Shown piece by piece: positions 1-11,935 of a DNA stretch of 64,000 bases (its first letter is position 1; the number at the start of each line of letters is the position of its first letter). Location of the stretch: contig JAQJVL010000197.1 in NCBI GenBank assembly GCA_035578905.1, positions 638,243 to 702,242 on the forward strand, in the 5' to 3' direction. The notes below the pieces were generated by a model that had not been told where the DNA came from, ran no database searches, and saw nothing but the letters and a program-made list of their open reading frames with translations. A program made the translations under genes and the position numbers. This DNA comes from Stictocephala bisonia. Its lineage: Eukaryota; Arthropoda; Insecta; Hemiptera; Membracidae.

Positions 1-1325
1 CCACTATGCTTATGACTCGTTTTTTAACATAAATATAAGGGAATACCAAAAATCAAATGTAGTAATCAACAACTTAAATTACAACCTTCAGACATTTGCA
101 TAAGTCAGAGATATATACTGGCAAGATATATATGACAAGTTTTAAATACTTTTTTACAATTATGTTTTTACGAAAAGTCATTTTTGCTAAATTCTCGAAT
201 GTGGAAAAAAGTATAGGCATTAATAAGATCGGTTATATCTAGAGGAAAAAAGACCGTCAGTGACTTTTGGGTATAGTAAAGGTTTAGTACACTTTTAACT
301 CCAACATATCTGAAATCTATTTAATTGTGAGGGAAATGTTAAAAGACAATGCTGCTTGACTGATCATGATAAAGATAAATAAGTAGGTTGATTCCTTTTT
401 ATCATGATCCAGTAGGAATGCAGTGTCCTAAATCTAAGAACTTTATTGGATTTAGTATGCTACAATATGTCAAACTAGGAGGTAACTTTGACGAAATTTT
501 AATGACGCGCTTTTAGTTTATCAGTTGAAAGAAGAAACATTGATAAGAATCTCTTTTTCAGCAATTAAACTGCACTGTTATACCCATGAACAGCACAATG
601 TTGCAATTTATACTGTACATCAAGTTATATTTATAGTTACACTAACCCAAAGGAAAAATGAACACGTAGGTGTAGCAAAGGTTAAATAACAAGAAACATC
701 TTTTTTACGACCATGGCTTTATTTTTACTGTTACTAACATTCCAAGTTTGTCCAATGTATATGAGATTTAAAATAAAAATTACTATGTATGTTTGATCAT
801 TCGATACTTACACTCACAAAACTTGGTTCTGACATTGGTGAGTTTCATAGGAACTAAGTACACGGTTGTTATGGATTACTTCTCCACCTGGTTAGAGATA
901 TTTAAAATGACTTTAAATTAAGAGTTTTAAAATTGTTGGTTAATTAACCAAACTATCTGAAAAGCCGCCATACTCATGCTTCAATGTGGCAAGTAAAATA
1001 TAAAGGCCAGATTACAGCAGTGACCACGGTTTGGTGTAGCCATTAATACTGTACTTAAAGGCTTTCAAGGGTGGATGTTTTAACACACATTGAAACTAAA
1101 GTAACATCAATGTCGTGTGTTAATATACAAACATGATGGTATGTTTGATAGATAGCTATAAATTCCATTTTATTAATTTTAAATAAATATATTAAATTTT
1201 TGCTGGAAACATAGTTTTAAACATATTTGATCAAAGACAAATCGTATCATAAATTCTGTTTAAAGGTGAAATAAATGTTATAAAAAATGTAAAATTACCG
1301 ATTTTTTTGATTTTTTTTTAAATAA
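1..1325. other. anonymous AT-rich non-coding sequence
   Basis: I see no ORF of note, repeat array or recognisable element here; stops are frequent in all frames. It may be intergenic or intronic. Confidence 0.6.
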
Positions 1326-1478
1326 AACTTCACTCGCCGGTTTACATGGGCTTGCAAGCCTGTGCGTGAACTTTATTCAAGGAGTGAAGTACCGACAGTT
1401 GGCTCAGTGGGTATTCAAACCCTGCAAATTACCCTCCGTAGTTCGAAGCCTTAGCCACTGAGACACCACGCCGCCAAA
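1326..1478. repeat. tRNA-related SINE-like head, strand ambiguous
   Basis: An island more GC-rich than its surroundings. On the plus strand a Pol III A-box-like TGGCTCAGTGG (about 1400-1410) is followed about 30 bases later by a B-box-like AGTTCGAAGCC (about 1440-1450). On the minus strand GTCTCAGTGGCTAAGG (RC of about 1449-1464) is followed by GGTTTGAATACC (RC of about 1412-1423). The 8-bp inverted repeat CTCAGTGG/CCACTGAG (1403-1410, 1455-1462) underlies this symmetry. A perfect palindrome GGCTTGCAAGCC lies at 1349-1360 and a 9-bp inverted repeat at 1327-1335/1382-1390. It does not fold into a full 72-base tRNA, so a SINE or tRNA-derived repeat is preferred over a tRNA gene. Confidence 0.5.
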
Positions 1479-4400
1479 ATGTATCTAACAAAATCTAATT
1501 CAGCTTAAAAAATTAACTGAATATATAAATAATAAGATACCTGGTAATATGTAAAATAATTGAAAATTATTGGCCCATCTAGTAATGAAAACTAAAATAT
1601 CTGGTCATAAGTTATGTAATTAATTTTTTATAAATGTATAATACTAAAACAACTTAAACCATTTATAACTGTTGGGAATGTATCCAGGATGAAAAAAAAA
1701 TCAGAATAGAACTGAATATTTCCAACAAATTATACCTCAGAATATTAAGCAATATGTATAACAAGGTATGTAAACATGAATTATAATTTAAAATCCAGGA
1801 AATACAATTGTATGAACTTTACAAATTATTATGATTTACATTAGAAGGAAATGTTGGTCCAGCGTTAAATGCCGCTCAGCAAAGATTCATGCTTGGTTTA
1901 GCAACTTTCATACCTGAATCGTGTGCAAATAGAAACATTTTATGTTTTTTATATTTTCTACTGGAGAAAAATCCTACAAATATTTTTACTTTCAATCATA
2001 AAATATTTGTTTCTTTTAGTTAATGTCTTTTTCCGTATTTTTGAAAATTAAGGTTATTGAAAATTATACACTTAGAATCAGAAAAAAATTATGAAAATAT
2101 ACAAATAATTATTTATGAATACGAAGTTATCTACATTAACAATTATATATCATGATAATATTTTTATTTTTCTGTAAAAACTACAATTTCACATATAACC
2201 AGAAACTAGTGTGTAGAGATATCCACCCACTATTGCCAATCATCGCCTTAAAAGATAAGCCAATTTAGTTTTGTGGTTTGTCTAATAGACTACTAAAGTC
2301 TAGTAAACATGCAATATAAAGGGTGGAAAAGAATATTGAAACACTTTTACAACAAAGTTATTATTTCCATAGATCATTTGATAATTTTATTTTTTAATTA
2401 ATTTGTGTTCTATAAAGTATAAGTTTTGATCAGAATAGTTTACTTGAAACCGTAAAATAGTTGATAAATAATATTGTTTAAATTAGTTTACTTTTAAATA
2501 AAAATTACCGCTAATCTAGAAAGAATGAACTTTTGAGGTCTGGTTTGTGGCAATTATTTCATCTTGAATATATCTTACATTTGACACCAAACTCGAACTA
2601 GGCTTACATTGAATATTTTGGTTCAAATTTTCTTGGGCCGATCCCCTGAAAAGATTAAATGAAGATAAAATAGAATAAAATTAATCTATTCATATTCCCC
2701 TGAAAATCAAGAAAATAGAAAAAAAGACAATTGCAGATCTTACCTAAAACTCTGAAAACAGTCATAATCAACAATTAAAAACTAACGAGGACAAATTAAA
2801 CAAGCATGAACCTACTTAGGAATAGTATAAAAGTATAAGTATTGGACAACCTAAACTCCATTTGATTAATAATTTGCACTAGAAGAACAATTTATGTTAT
2901 TACACATTTCTGCAAATAATAATTTGGAATTTCGTCAATATTATATTATTTAATTTTAACAAGATTTTTTAAAATTTAAAATTATTGAAGCACTATCCAA
3001 TCTAGTGTCAATTGAAACTGTAAACTATTTTAAACAGAAAAGGCAATATCTCAATTGTACATTTAATAAAGCATGTTTTCAATTATTTATGTATTTGCCA
3101 ACCCTACTCAGGGAATTAGGTTGTTATACAGTCATTCCTTATGAATTATGTTTCATAAAACATACTATAACCATTAAAAGCCTATTAATACATATTTGGT
3201 TTATTTTCAAAATATGTGTACGATTTTATGAGATAAATCATTGTTTTTGTTGAATAAATTGTTACAAATAAATATTTCACTGTTCATTAAAACGTCTAGA
3301 AAATATAATTTTGTATTTTGAAAACTGTTTGTAGTAAGAAAGTTTATATTTAAAATTAACAATCAATATGTATTGGTCACATATAATAAAGTTACTACAA
3401 AATTAATACAATACTGTTGACTCACAAAAATTGTTCATAAAATATAGTTTAGAAGCTGCTATGAATATAAAACATACAAATAAAACGCTTTACTATGTAC
3501 TGTCTCGATTTATATACTAGATTGTACTGTACGTCACTTGAACGGGTCACATCTATTGGTATATCATATGATAAGTATGATCAACCTAATTAACCTAACT
3601 ACTAAGGTACGGACTAAATTAATAAACCAATACTTGTTATTAAAATATTACAGAATATAAAGAAAATAGCAACATAGACGGTGAAAACATGTTTTTCATC
3701 ACGTAAACAAGATGGCAAACAGAATAAATTCAATGACATCCAATCTAATTACGAATAGTGTTGTAACATTCCGTCTGTTATTCTTACATAATATTTAAAT
3801 ATTTATAAAAGAAACATTTTCTTAAGTTTATTTGTAGGGATTAATTATATAATTTACTATATAGTATTTTTATATTATTTCCTAAATGGTACACGTACAC
3901 TGTATTTGCATGGAAAAATTAAATCACGTTATCACTTATTAGGTATTTGTATGCTATGTGTACGCTAATTAGTAAGTGACGCTTTTTATGATTTTTTTTA
4001 AATTACTGGCACACTCCCTGCTTCGACATGTTATTTATGAACTGCCAAGGAATACAGTACTCAACAAAACTGTTAGTAGTAAGTCGTGGCAAGTTGAAAT
4101 TCACTTTCCACTGAATTGAGAATAATATTATATTGACCAGATAAATACTACTCAAAATATTGGATAAAAGCAAACTTATTATTTCTTTCATACATTAATT
4201 CGAAAAGTAGTCAATAAATAAAATTAACGACATTGAATACGGAATGAGGTAACCTTTTATCATGGACTAGATAACACTAAAGTATATTAGATTTAAATAA
4301 TAGAGTATGTTTAAATCGAATGTTAAATCCTTGAATAATTTAATTATTAAAACATAAATTAAAGAACTTTGCACTATCAGAATAAAAAGAAGAAATCAAT

Positions 4401-5095
4401 CTATACATTCATTTGATTCTTCATAATCAACACAAATTATTATGCACAAAAGGTTTGAACAATAATGATCCTTTTTAACAACAACAAATTATAATTATAA
4501 CAAACAAATATTAATAAACATTAAAATCATATTAATGACTGGTATTATACTCTTTATTAACCCAGGGATCTATGTTAAGAACTATACAACACATAAATTG
4601 CATAGCTGGAGTTTTTTTCTAGAAAGAGTGACAAAACAAAAAGCTAGAGGGGAGGATTTGGCACGTAGCCCTAGATACAAATGGCTTATTTACTCACGCC
4701 ATTTGAAGGGTTAACACTTTCAAACATCCCCCATTTGTCAACTAGTTTCAGCCAGTGAAAATATTTTATTTTAAAATAAACCTTAAAGTTACAAATTATA
4801 ATCTTTTCATAGTTAAATACCCGGTTAGAAACAATTTGTTATTTCCTCAAATGCATTTGAATCTAAACTAATGATATAAAAACTAACGTATGTTTTAAAT
4901 TTGTAATTAACTTATGTTATAACTTAGTAGATGCGTTTGAGTTGTATAAACACAATAGTTTGAAAGTTTATCTAAGTGATTAATTTATTAGCGTGCAACA
5001 TTACCGATATATTTATTAGAAAACACACAACACTTACACATAAATATATGAATATAATATTTATATTATATTTATATAAATATTATATTATTTTA
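1479..5095. other. anonymous AT-rich non-coding sequence
   Basis: Short ORFs at 3005-3253 and 4003-4191 have no recognisable motif and a composition expected of random AT-rich DNA. A small hairpin AAATGGC/GCCATTT sits near 4679-4704. Nothing else is supported. Confidence 0.6.
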
Positions 5096-5893
5096 GGAAG
5101 TAAAAATAATAAAAACTGTTATTATTTTCGGAAGTAAAAATGTTATTAACTTTTCAATCAAAACGTGTTTCTGCTCTTCCATTGTATGGCCAGTTAAAGA
5201 TTCTTCCCTTAACTCACCTATTTGTATACAAAGTTTTTTATAACAGAAGTGGAAATTATGGGGTTGAGAGAGCATACAATAAAACAAGAAGTGCAACCCT
5301 TGGCCTCCACACCCATCCCAAACTTAATAAAACTATTTTCAAAAAAAAAGCTTTGTGTTTTTAGCACAAACATTTTACAATCAACTGCCAAATTTCATTA
5401 AAGTCAATAATAAAACATGTAAACAATTTCAAGCTAAGGTTAAGCGATGGTTGCTAACCAAAGACGATGTTAACGACTTATTTTACATTATGACATGAGT
5501 GGTTAACCAAAAATGAGTTTTGTTTTTGCTCTTATGTGGGAAAGAGAAATTATTTAGTTTTGCTGTGGATTGTAAGAATATAACTAGGAATATATTACTT
5601 TGTTTTGTTATGTTATTTAGTTTTATAAGTAGAATAGTACAATAAGAAGTGAATGGTCTTGTTCAGAGTGATGTGTGATACGTGAGTCATGTGTAACGGG
5701 TTATCAGTGCTGCGGTGACGTCCAGTCCAGATATCACTGATAAGATCATAACTCTGACTGAATAACCAATCCATTGTAGTATTTTGTTTGTGCTAGCCAT
5801 CACTACATGATAAAATGGCTAGTAATTCCACCATATAACTGTAAAAAGTGTGAAAATATTTTTGGAATAAAAATATTTCTATTCTATTCTATT
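5096..5893 (+). mobile_element. 5'-truncated non-LTR retrotransposon, C-terminus plus 3' UTR
   Basis: From about 5140 the plus frame reads like the C-terminal tail that follows the reverse transcriptase in CR1/Jockey-group elements: LKILPLTHLFVYKVFY, then a basic stretch. After a run of nine A (5341-5349) the reading moves to another frame and continues with TFYNQLPNFIK and a terminal segment ending at a stop at 5496-5498. The A run is the probable frameshift site. A 3' UTR follows and ends in an ATTCT-type pentanucleotide tail (about 5872-5893), as expected for target-primed insertion. The RT and endonuclease domains are absent. The motif GGAAGTAAAAAT is duplicated at the 5' edge (about 5095 and 5130). 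The clade is not certain. Confidence 0.6.
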
Positions 5894-6235
5894 TTACATG
5901 GGAGGAAAGTCTGTCGTCATAGTTTATGTTGGAGAATGAAAAAATAATAATAATTGTAAAGATGATTGTAAGTTATCGAGATAGCTATATCATTTCAGGG
6001 GCACGATTCACTAAGCATTCATTAGTAAGTAATTTGAATAATTTAAATTATATATAATATTTGTTTTTAACTTAAATGTTACTTTCTTTTCTCAGTATCT
6101 TTCAATACTCAGAATATTAAATATCTTTAATGTTTTTTAAAATGCACGTTAGGTGTTGTTATACTAAAACTGTTATATACAATTAAGCATAGAAAGTAAT
6201 ACAATAGTGTAGTGTAATGTACATATTACCTTAAA

Positions 6236-6240
6236 TATAC

Positions 6241-6293
<53 letters not shown>
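6236..6293. repeat. (CATA)n followed by (AT)n microsatellite
   Basis: About five CATA units run directly into an uninterrupted (AT) tract of about 40 bases. It has no coding potential. Confidence 0.95.
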
Positions 6294-6294
<1 letters not shown>

Positions 6295-7960
6295 CCTATA
6301 TGCGTTAACCTTTCGTATACTTCTTTTAACGTTGTTTAGTATCCATGGTCAAGTTTAAACACTTCTTCTTAAATTTAAGTTAGACATTCATAAATGTGTT
6401 ATATTGCTCCTCAATCGATAATATATTGTAAATTGTCAACAAGTACAATAAATCCAACATCCATCTTACATATGTCTTAGCCTTTTATAAATAAATATTT
6501 CATCCAATAATGTCACTGACATAAAATATAAAACATAAAATATCCAACCTTATAAAAAAATACTTAAAAATAACTTTTATTGATCAGGGTGTTCATAATA
6601 GTTATAAAAATATAATTAAAAATGTTCTGTAAATAAAAAAATAAAAAAACTTTGGTAGAAGTCCCAGACAGTTAAGGCAAACATCTGCTGCAGGTGAGAA
6701 ATTATGAATGGAAGAAAAGTTATTAAATTGGAGAAACTTAACTAACCTAGGTAAAACTTTGTAAACATTAAAAATGAAGTGAAATAGAAAGAAATTACAT
6801 ATACATTTAAGGAGAAGAGCAATTATTTTTAACAGGTGGACAGTTTAATTGTTAAAAGAAGCGGTTAAGTAACATAGAACTACAAACTATCTTACCTTAG
6901 TTGTTTTACTAAAAAGTTTTGTAACTATTAATAGTTTGTTTAGTAAGTTATAAGTTTGTTTGTAACTAAAATAATTGAGGTATATTTTAGCTTATATATA
7001 TTACTATTTTAAATAAGATGAATATTTTTTGTTAAATAATATTATTTAAAAAATGTGATAGTATAATTTTTACTAATTTATAAAACACATTATAAATCAT
7101 ATCTGACTAATTTTGTTTTGTAAGGTAAGTGAACTGTTACTGTAATTTTATACTAATTTAAGCGTAATAGAATTCAATATAGATAATCTAATGGAATCCA
7201 AATATTTATTATGAGCACATTTGTTAAATATATTTTGTTATATTAGTAAAATTTAGAAGTAGACAGTACTGTAAAAGAATGAAATTTAATAATGCAGAAT
7301 TTATCTTAAGTTAGATAATACTACGCAGATTCGAAATACAATAGATATGTCTTTAGTATTTAATATCTTTAAAATAAAAGAAATGTTAAAATCAATGCTG
7401 AATATTTTTTACTCTTGATATATAGTATATATTTATATTCACTTAAAGTAAGAATAAAATATACGAGTCGTATAAATAATCAACAAGTATGAAAATCGTA
7501 TACAAAAAGTATATTTCTATAAAATAAAAAAGTAAAAATCAAAAACTTCTAAATATATACAGTATACTTAAAGTTAAGTCGTTCATATAGAATAATATTT
7601 TCATATATTCAATGCTTATTGTATGTAATATAATTTTATATTTTAATAACCATGATTCTATTGAAACAAACTGTCTCAAGACAAGGAAACTATTTAATTT
7701 ATTAACCTTAATTTAATGATAAACTCAATATCCTTCTTTCGTCTTCAAATTAGATATTTAAGTTCATCCATAAAGAAATATTTATGTTAAATAAGTAAGC
7801 GAATGAGTATGTTATTTCTTACGATATAGAGTGGGGTATATATAAAATTAATTTTATTACAATAAATAGTTTTCACTCATCTAAAGGTTATTACAAATAT
7901 ATTTGACAAAAAACTGCAAGAACTCTTAAAAAACTCAAATAAAAATCAAGTACTGTGTCA
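6294..7960. other. anonymous AT-rich non-coding sequence
   Basis: Very AT-rich with no ORF above the reporting size and no recognisable element. Confidence 0.6.
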
Positions 7961-8100
7961 CAAGGGGGAGAGTAAAAGTAGTCAAACACGCAGTTTACGG
8001 GTCCAGGAGAAAGTAGATTCAGAACGGTGGCGCCTCCACTCGGATGTTTTCTCGGAACAAACATGTTTTATACTGTGCCAAACAGATGTATAGAACGGGA
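7961..8100 (+). repeat. conserved block at the head of the 109-bp minisatellite
   Basis: Bases 8011-8093 are identical over 83 bp to the reverse complement of 58449-58531, and similarity continues on both sides (about 7970-8010 and into the first minisatellite unit). The block is more GC-rich than its surroundings and contains GGTGGCGCC at 8026-8034. It is one of two copies of a dispersed element or conserved sequence in this window. No ORF runs through it, and its function is unknown. Confidence 0.85.
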
Positions 8101-11100
8101 AGTTGAAGTGCTAATGTATCTCATTTTCCTTTACACATTGTAGATATAAATCGTTTATGTTGTTGCGTATTTGTAGATCTCGTAGGTGAGGTAATACCAT
8201 AAACATTTTAAGTTGAAGTCCTAATGTATCTCATGTTCCTTTACACATGTAGATATAAATCGTTTATGTTGTTGCGTATTTGTAGATCTCGTAGGTGAGG
8301 TAATACCATAAACATTTTAAGTTGAAGTCCTAATGTATCTCATGTTCCTTTACACATGTGGAATGTAGATATAAAACGTTTATGTTGTTGCGTATTTGTA
8401 GATCTCGTAGGTGAGGTAATACCATGAACATTTTAAGTTGGAGTCCTAATGTATCTCATGTTCCTTTACACTTGTAGATATAAATCGTTTATGTTGTTGC
8501 GTATTTGTAGATCTCGTAGGTGAGGTAATACCATGAACATTTTAAGTTGGAGTCCTAATGTATCTCATGTTCCTTTACACATGTAGATATTAATCGTTTA
8601 TGTTGTTGCGTATTTGTAGATCTCGTAGGTGAGGTAATACCATGAACATTTTAAGTTGGAGTCCTAATGTATCTTATGTTCCTTTACACATGTAGATATA
8701 AATCGTTTATGTTGTTGCGTATTTGTAGATCTCGTAGGTGAGGTAATACCATGAACATTTTAAGTTGGAGTCCTAATGTATCTCATGTTCCTTTACACAT
8801 GTAGATATAAATCGTTTATGTTGTTGCGTATTTGTAGATCTCGTAGGTGAGGTAATACCATGAACATTTTAAGTTGAAGTCCTAATGTATCTCATGTTCC
8901 TTTACACATGTAGATATAAATCGTTTATGTTGTTGCGTATTTGTAGATCTCGTAGGTGAGGTAATACCATGAACATTTTAAGTTGGAGTCCTAATGTATC
9001 TCATGTTCCTTTACACTTGTAGATATAAATCGTTTATGTTGTTGCGTATTTGTAGATCTCGTAGGTGAGGTAATACCATGAACATTTTAAGTTGGAGTCC
9101 TAATGTATCTCATGTTCCTTTACACATGTAGATATTAATCGTTTATGTTGTTGCGTATTTGTAGATCTCGTAGGTGAGGTAATACCATGAACATTTTAAG
9201 TTGGAGTCCTAATGTATCTCATGTTCCTTTACACATGTAGATATTAATCGCTTATGTTGTTGCGTATTTGTAGATCTCGTAGGTGAGGTAATACCATGAA
9301 CATTTTAAGTTGAAGTCCTAATGTATCTCATGTTCCTTTACACATGTAGATATAAATCGTTTATGTTGTTGCGTATTTGTAGATCTTGTAGGTGAGGTAA
9401 TACCATGAACATTTTAAGTTGGAGTCCTAATGTATCTCGTGTTCCTTTACACATGTAGATATAAATCGTTTATGTTGTTGCGTATTTGTAGATCTCGTAG
9501 GTGAGGTAATACCATGAACATTTTAAGTTGAAGTCCTAATGTATCTCATGTTCCTTTACACATGTAGATATTAATCGTTTATGTTGTTGCGTATTTGTAG
9601 ATCTCGTAGGTGAGGTAATACCATGAACATTTTAAGTTGGAGTCCTAATGTATCTCATGTTCCTTTACACTTGTAGATATAAATCGTTTATGTTGTTGCG
9701 TATTTGTAGATCTCGTAGGTGAGGTAATACCATGAACATTTTAAGTTGGAGTCCTAATGTATCTTATGTTCCTTTACACATGTAGATATAAATCGTTTAT
9801 GTTGTTGCGTATTTGTAGATCTCGTAGGTGAGGTAATACCATGAACATTTTAAGTTGGAGTCCTAATGTATCTCATGTTCCTTTACACTTGTAGATATAA
9901 ATCGTTTATGTTGTTGCGTATTTGTAGATCTCGTAGGTGAGGTAATACCATGAACATTTTAAGTTGGAGTCCTAATGTATCTCATGTTCCTTTACACATG
10001 TAGATATTAATCGTTTATGTTGTTGCGTATTTGTAGATCTCGTAGGTGAGGTAATACCATGAACATTTTAAGTTGGAGTCCTAATGTATCTCATGTTCCT
10101 TTACACATGTAGATATTAATCGTTTATGTTGTTGCGTATTTGTAGATCTCGTAGGTGAGGTAATACCATGAACATTTTAAGTTGAAGTCCTAATGTATCT
10201 CATGTTCCTTTACACATGTAGATATTAATCGTTTATGTTGTTGCGTATTTGTAGATCTCGTAGGTGAGGTAATACCATGAACATTTTAAGTTGGAGTCCT
10301 AATGTATCTCATGTTCCTTTACACATGTAGATATAAATCGTTTATGTTGTTGCGTATTTGTAGATCTCGTAGGTGAGGTAATACCATGAACATTTTAAGT
10401 TGGAGTCCTAATGTATCTTATGTTCCTTTACACTTGTAGATATAAATCGTTTATGTTGTTGCGTATTTGTAGATCTCGTAGGTGAGGTAATACCATGAAC
10501 ATTTTAAGTTGGAGTCCTAATGTATCTCATGTTCCTTTACACATGTAGATATAAATCGTTTATGTTGTTGCGTATTTGTAGATCTCGTAGGTGAGGTAAT
10601 ACCATGAACATTTTAAGTTGGAGTCCTAATGTATCTTATGTTCCTTTACACTTGTAGATATAAATCGTTTATGTTGTTGCGTATTTGTAGATCTCGTAGG
10701 TGAGGTAATACCATAAACATTTTAAGTTGAAGTCCTAATGTATCTCATGTTCCTTTACACATGTAGATATAAATCGTTTATGTTGTTGCGTATTTGTAGA
10801 TCTCGTAGGTGAGGTAATACCATAAACATTTTAAGTTGAAGTCCTAATGTATCTCATGTTCCTTTACACATGTAGATATAAATCGTTTATGTTGTTGCGT
10901 ATTTGTAGATCTCGTAGGTGAGGTAATACCATAAACATTTTAAGTTGAAGTCCTAATGTATCTCATATTCCTTTACACATGTAGATATAAATCGTTTATG
11001 TTGTTGCGTATTTGTAGATCTCGTAGGTGAGGTAATACCATAAACATTTTAAGTTGAAGTCCTAATGTATCTCATGTTCCTTTACACATTGTAGATATAA

Positions 11101-11380
11101 ATCGTTTATGTTGTTGCGTATTTGTAGATCTCGTAGGTGAGGTAATACCATAAAAATTTTAAGTTGAAGTCCTAACGTATCTCATGTTCCTTTACACATG
11201 TAGATATTAATCGTTTATGTTGTTGCGTATTTGTAGATCTCGTAGGTGAGGTAATACCATAAAAATTTTAAGTTGAAGTCCTAACGTATCTCATTTTCCT
11301 TTACACATTGTAGATATAAATCGTTTATGTTGTTGCGTATTTGTAGATCTCGTAGGTGAGGTAATACCATAAAAATTTTA
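8101..11380 (+). repeat. minisatellite, 109-bp unit x about 30 copies
   Basis: Units start AGTTGAAGTCC or AGTTGGAGTCC and end TACCATGAACATTTTA or TACCATAAACATTTTA. Counting starts from 8101 to the last unit at 11271 gives 30 units of 109 bp; the first is 110 bp and the third is 116 bp through a 7-bp insertion (near 8360). Edge units (first three and about the last seven) carry GAAGTCC and CATAAACA, interior units mostly GGAGTCC and CATGAACA. The first and last units share TCATTTTCC and ACACATTGTAG, absent from the interior. Every unit contains AGATCTCGTAGGTGAGG. There is no long ORF. A diverged single copy of the unit lies near 58.35-58.45 kb on the minus strand. Confidence 0.97.
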
Positions 11381-11840
11381 AGGTTAACCGTAACTAACCT
11401 GTCAACAGATGAAATATAAAACAATAGTTAGCTATTTATTTGTTTATTATGTTTTACAGTATGGATTTAACTGTATATTTTAAATAATTAAAGAGAAACC
11501 AAAACGTGTGTATATATTGTAAAAAGTAAATAACATTAAAAACGCCGTGGGCGTAACGTGTGTTAGGAACTACATAATTTTATTAGTTATCATCGTTTTT
11601 ATATTATTACTACAGTTTTAATTTACTATAAATGTATAAAGATAAAACGTTCTTTTTAAATCTCTTGATAGTGGTTTTCTTCATAATAAAAGAAGTCAAG
11701 AACAAATAAATATTACATTATATTTTTATAAAGTGACTTTATTAATAGTTAATCTTGTTAAATGTATAAATTGGTTCACGAGTTATGACTACTAGTTTGA
11801 TAAATTGAATAATAACTATAATGAAGTTACCTTTTAGTCA
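11381..11840. other. anonymous sequence after the minisatellite
   Basis: The repeat ends cleanly at GGTTAACCGTAACTAACC and AT-rich unique sequence follows. No gene is seen. Confidence 0.6.
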
Positions 11841-11935
11841 TTTATTATAATAATAATTGACCGGTTTTGGCTCTTAGGCTATCTTCAGAGTGCAAATAAT
11901 AAGCCATAGTTATTATTACATTTATTTTACTTAGT
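11841..11935 (-). repeat. possible dispersed repeat with CCAAAACCGG motif
   Basis: On the minus strand the order is a CTGAAGATAGCC-like stretch, a short hairpin (GGCT...AGCC type) and CCAAAACCGGTC. I recall similar GAAGATG...CGAAACCGGT arrangements in many arthropod dispersed repeats, but I cannot assign a family. TAATAATAA/TTATTATTA stretches flank it. Confidence 0.35.

Noticed and set aside
1399..1475. Functional tRNA gene
   Set aside because: A/B-like boxes are present but no consistent acceptor stem or cloverleaf could be drawn on either strand.
3005..3253. 82-codon ORF
   Set aside because: It has AT-driven composition, no recognisable domain and no splice or promoter context.
8026..8034. 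LTR-retrotransposon primer-binding site (TGGCGCC)
   Set aside because: It resembles the start of a tRNA-Lys primer site, but the following bases do not continue the match and no LTRs or gag/pol frames are nearby.
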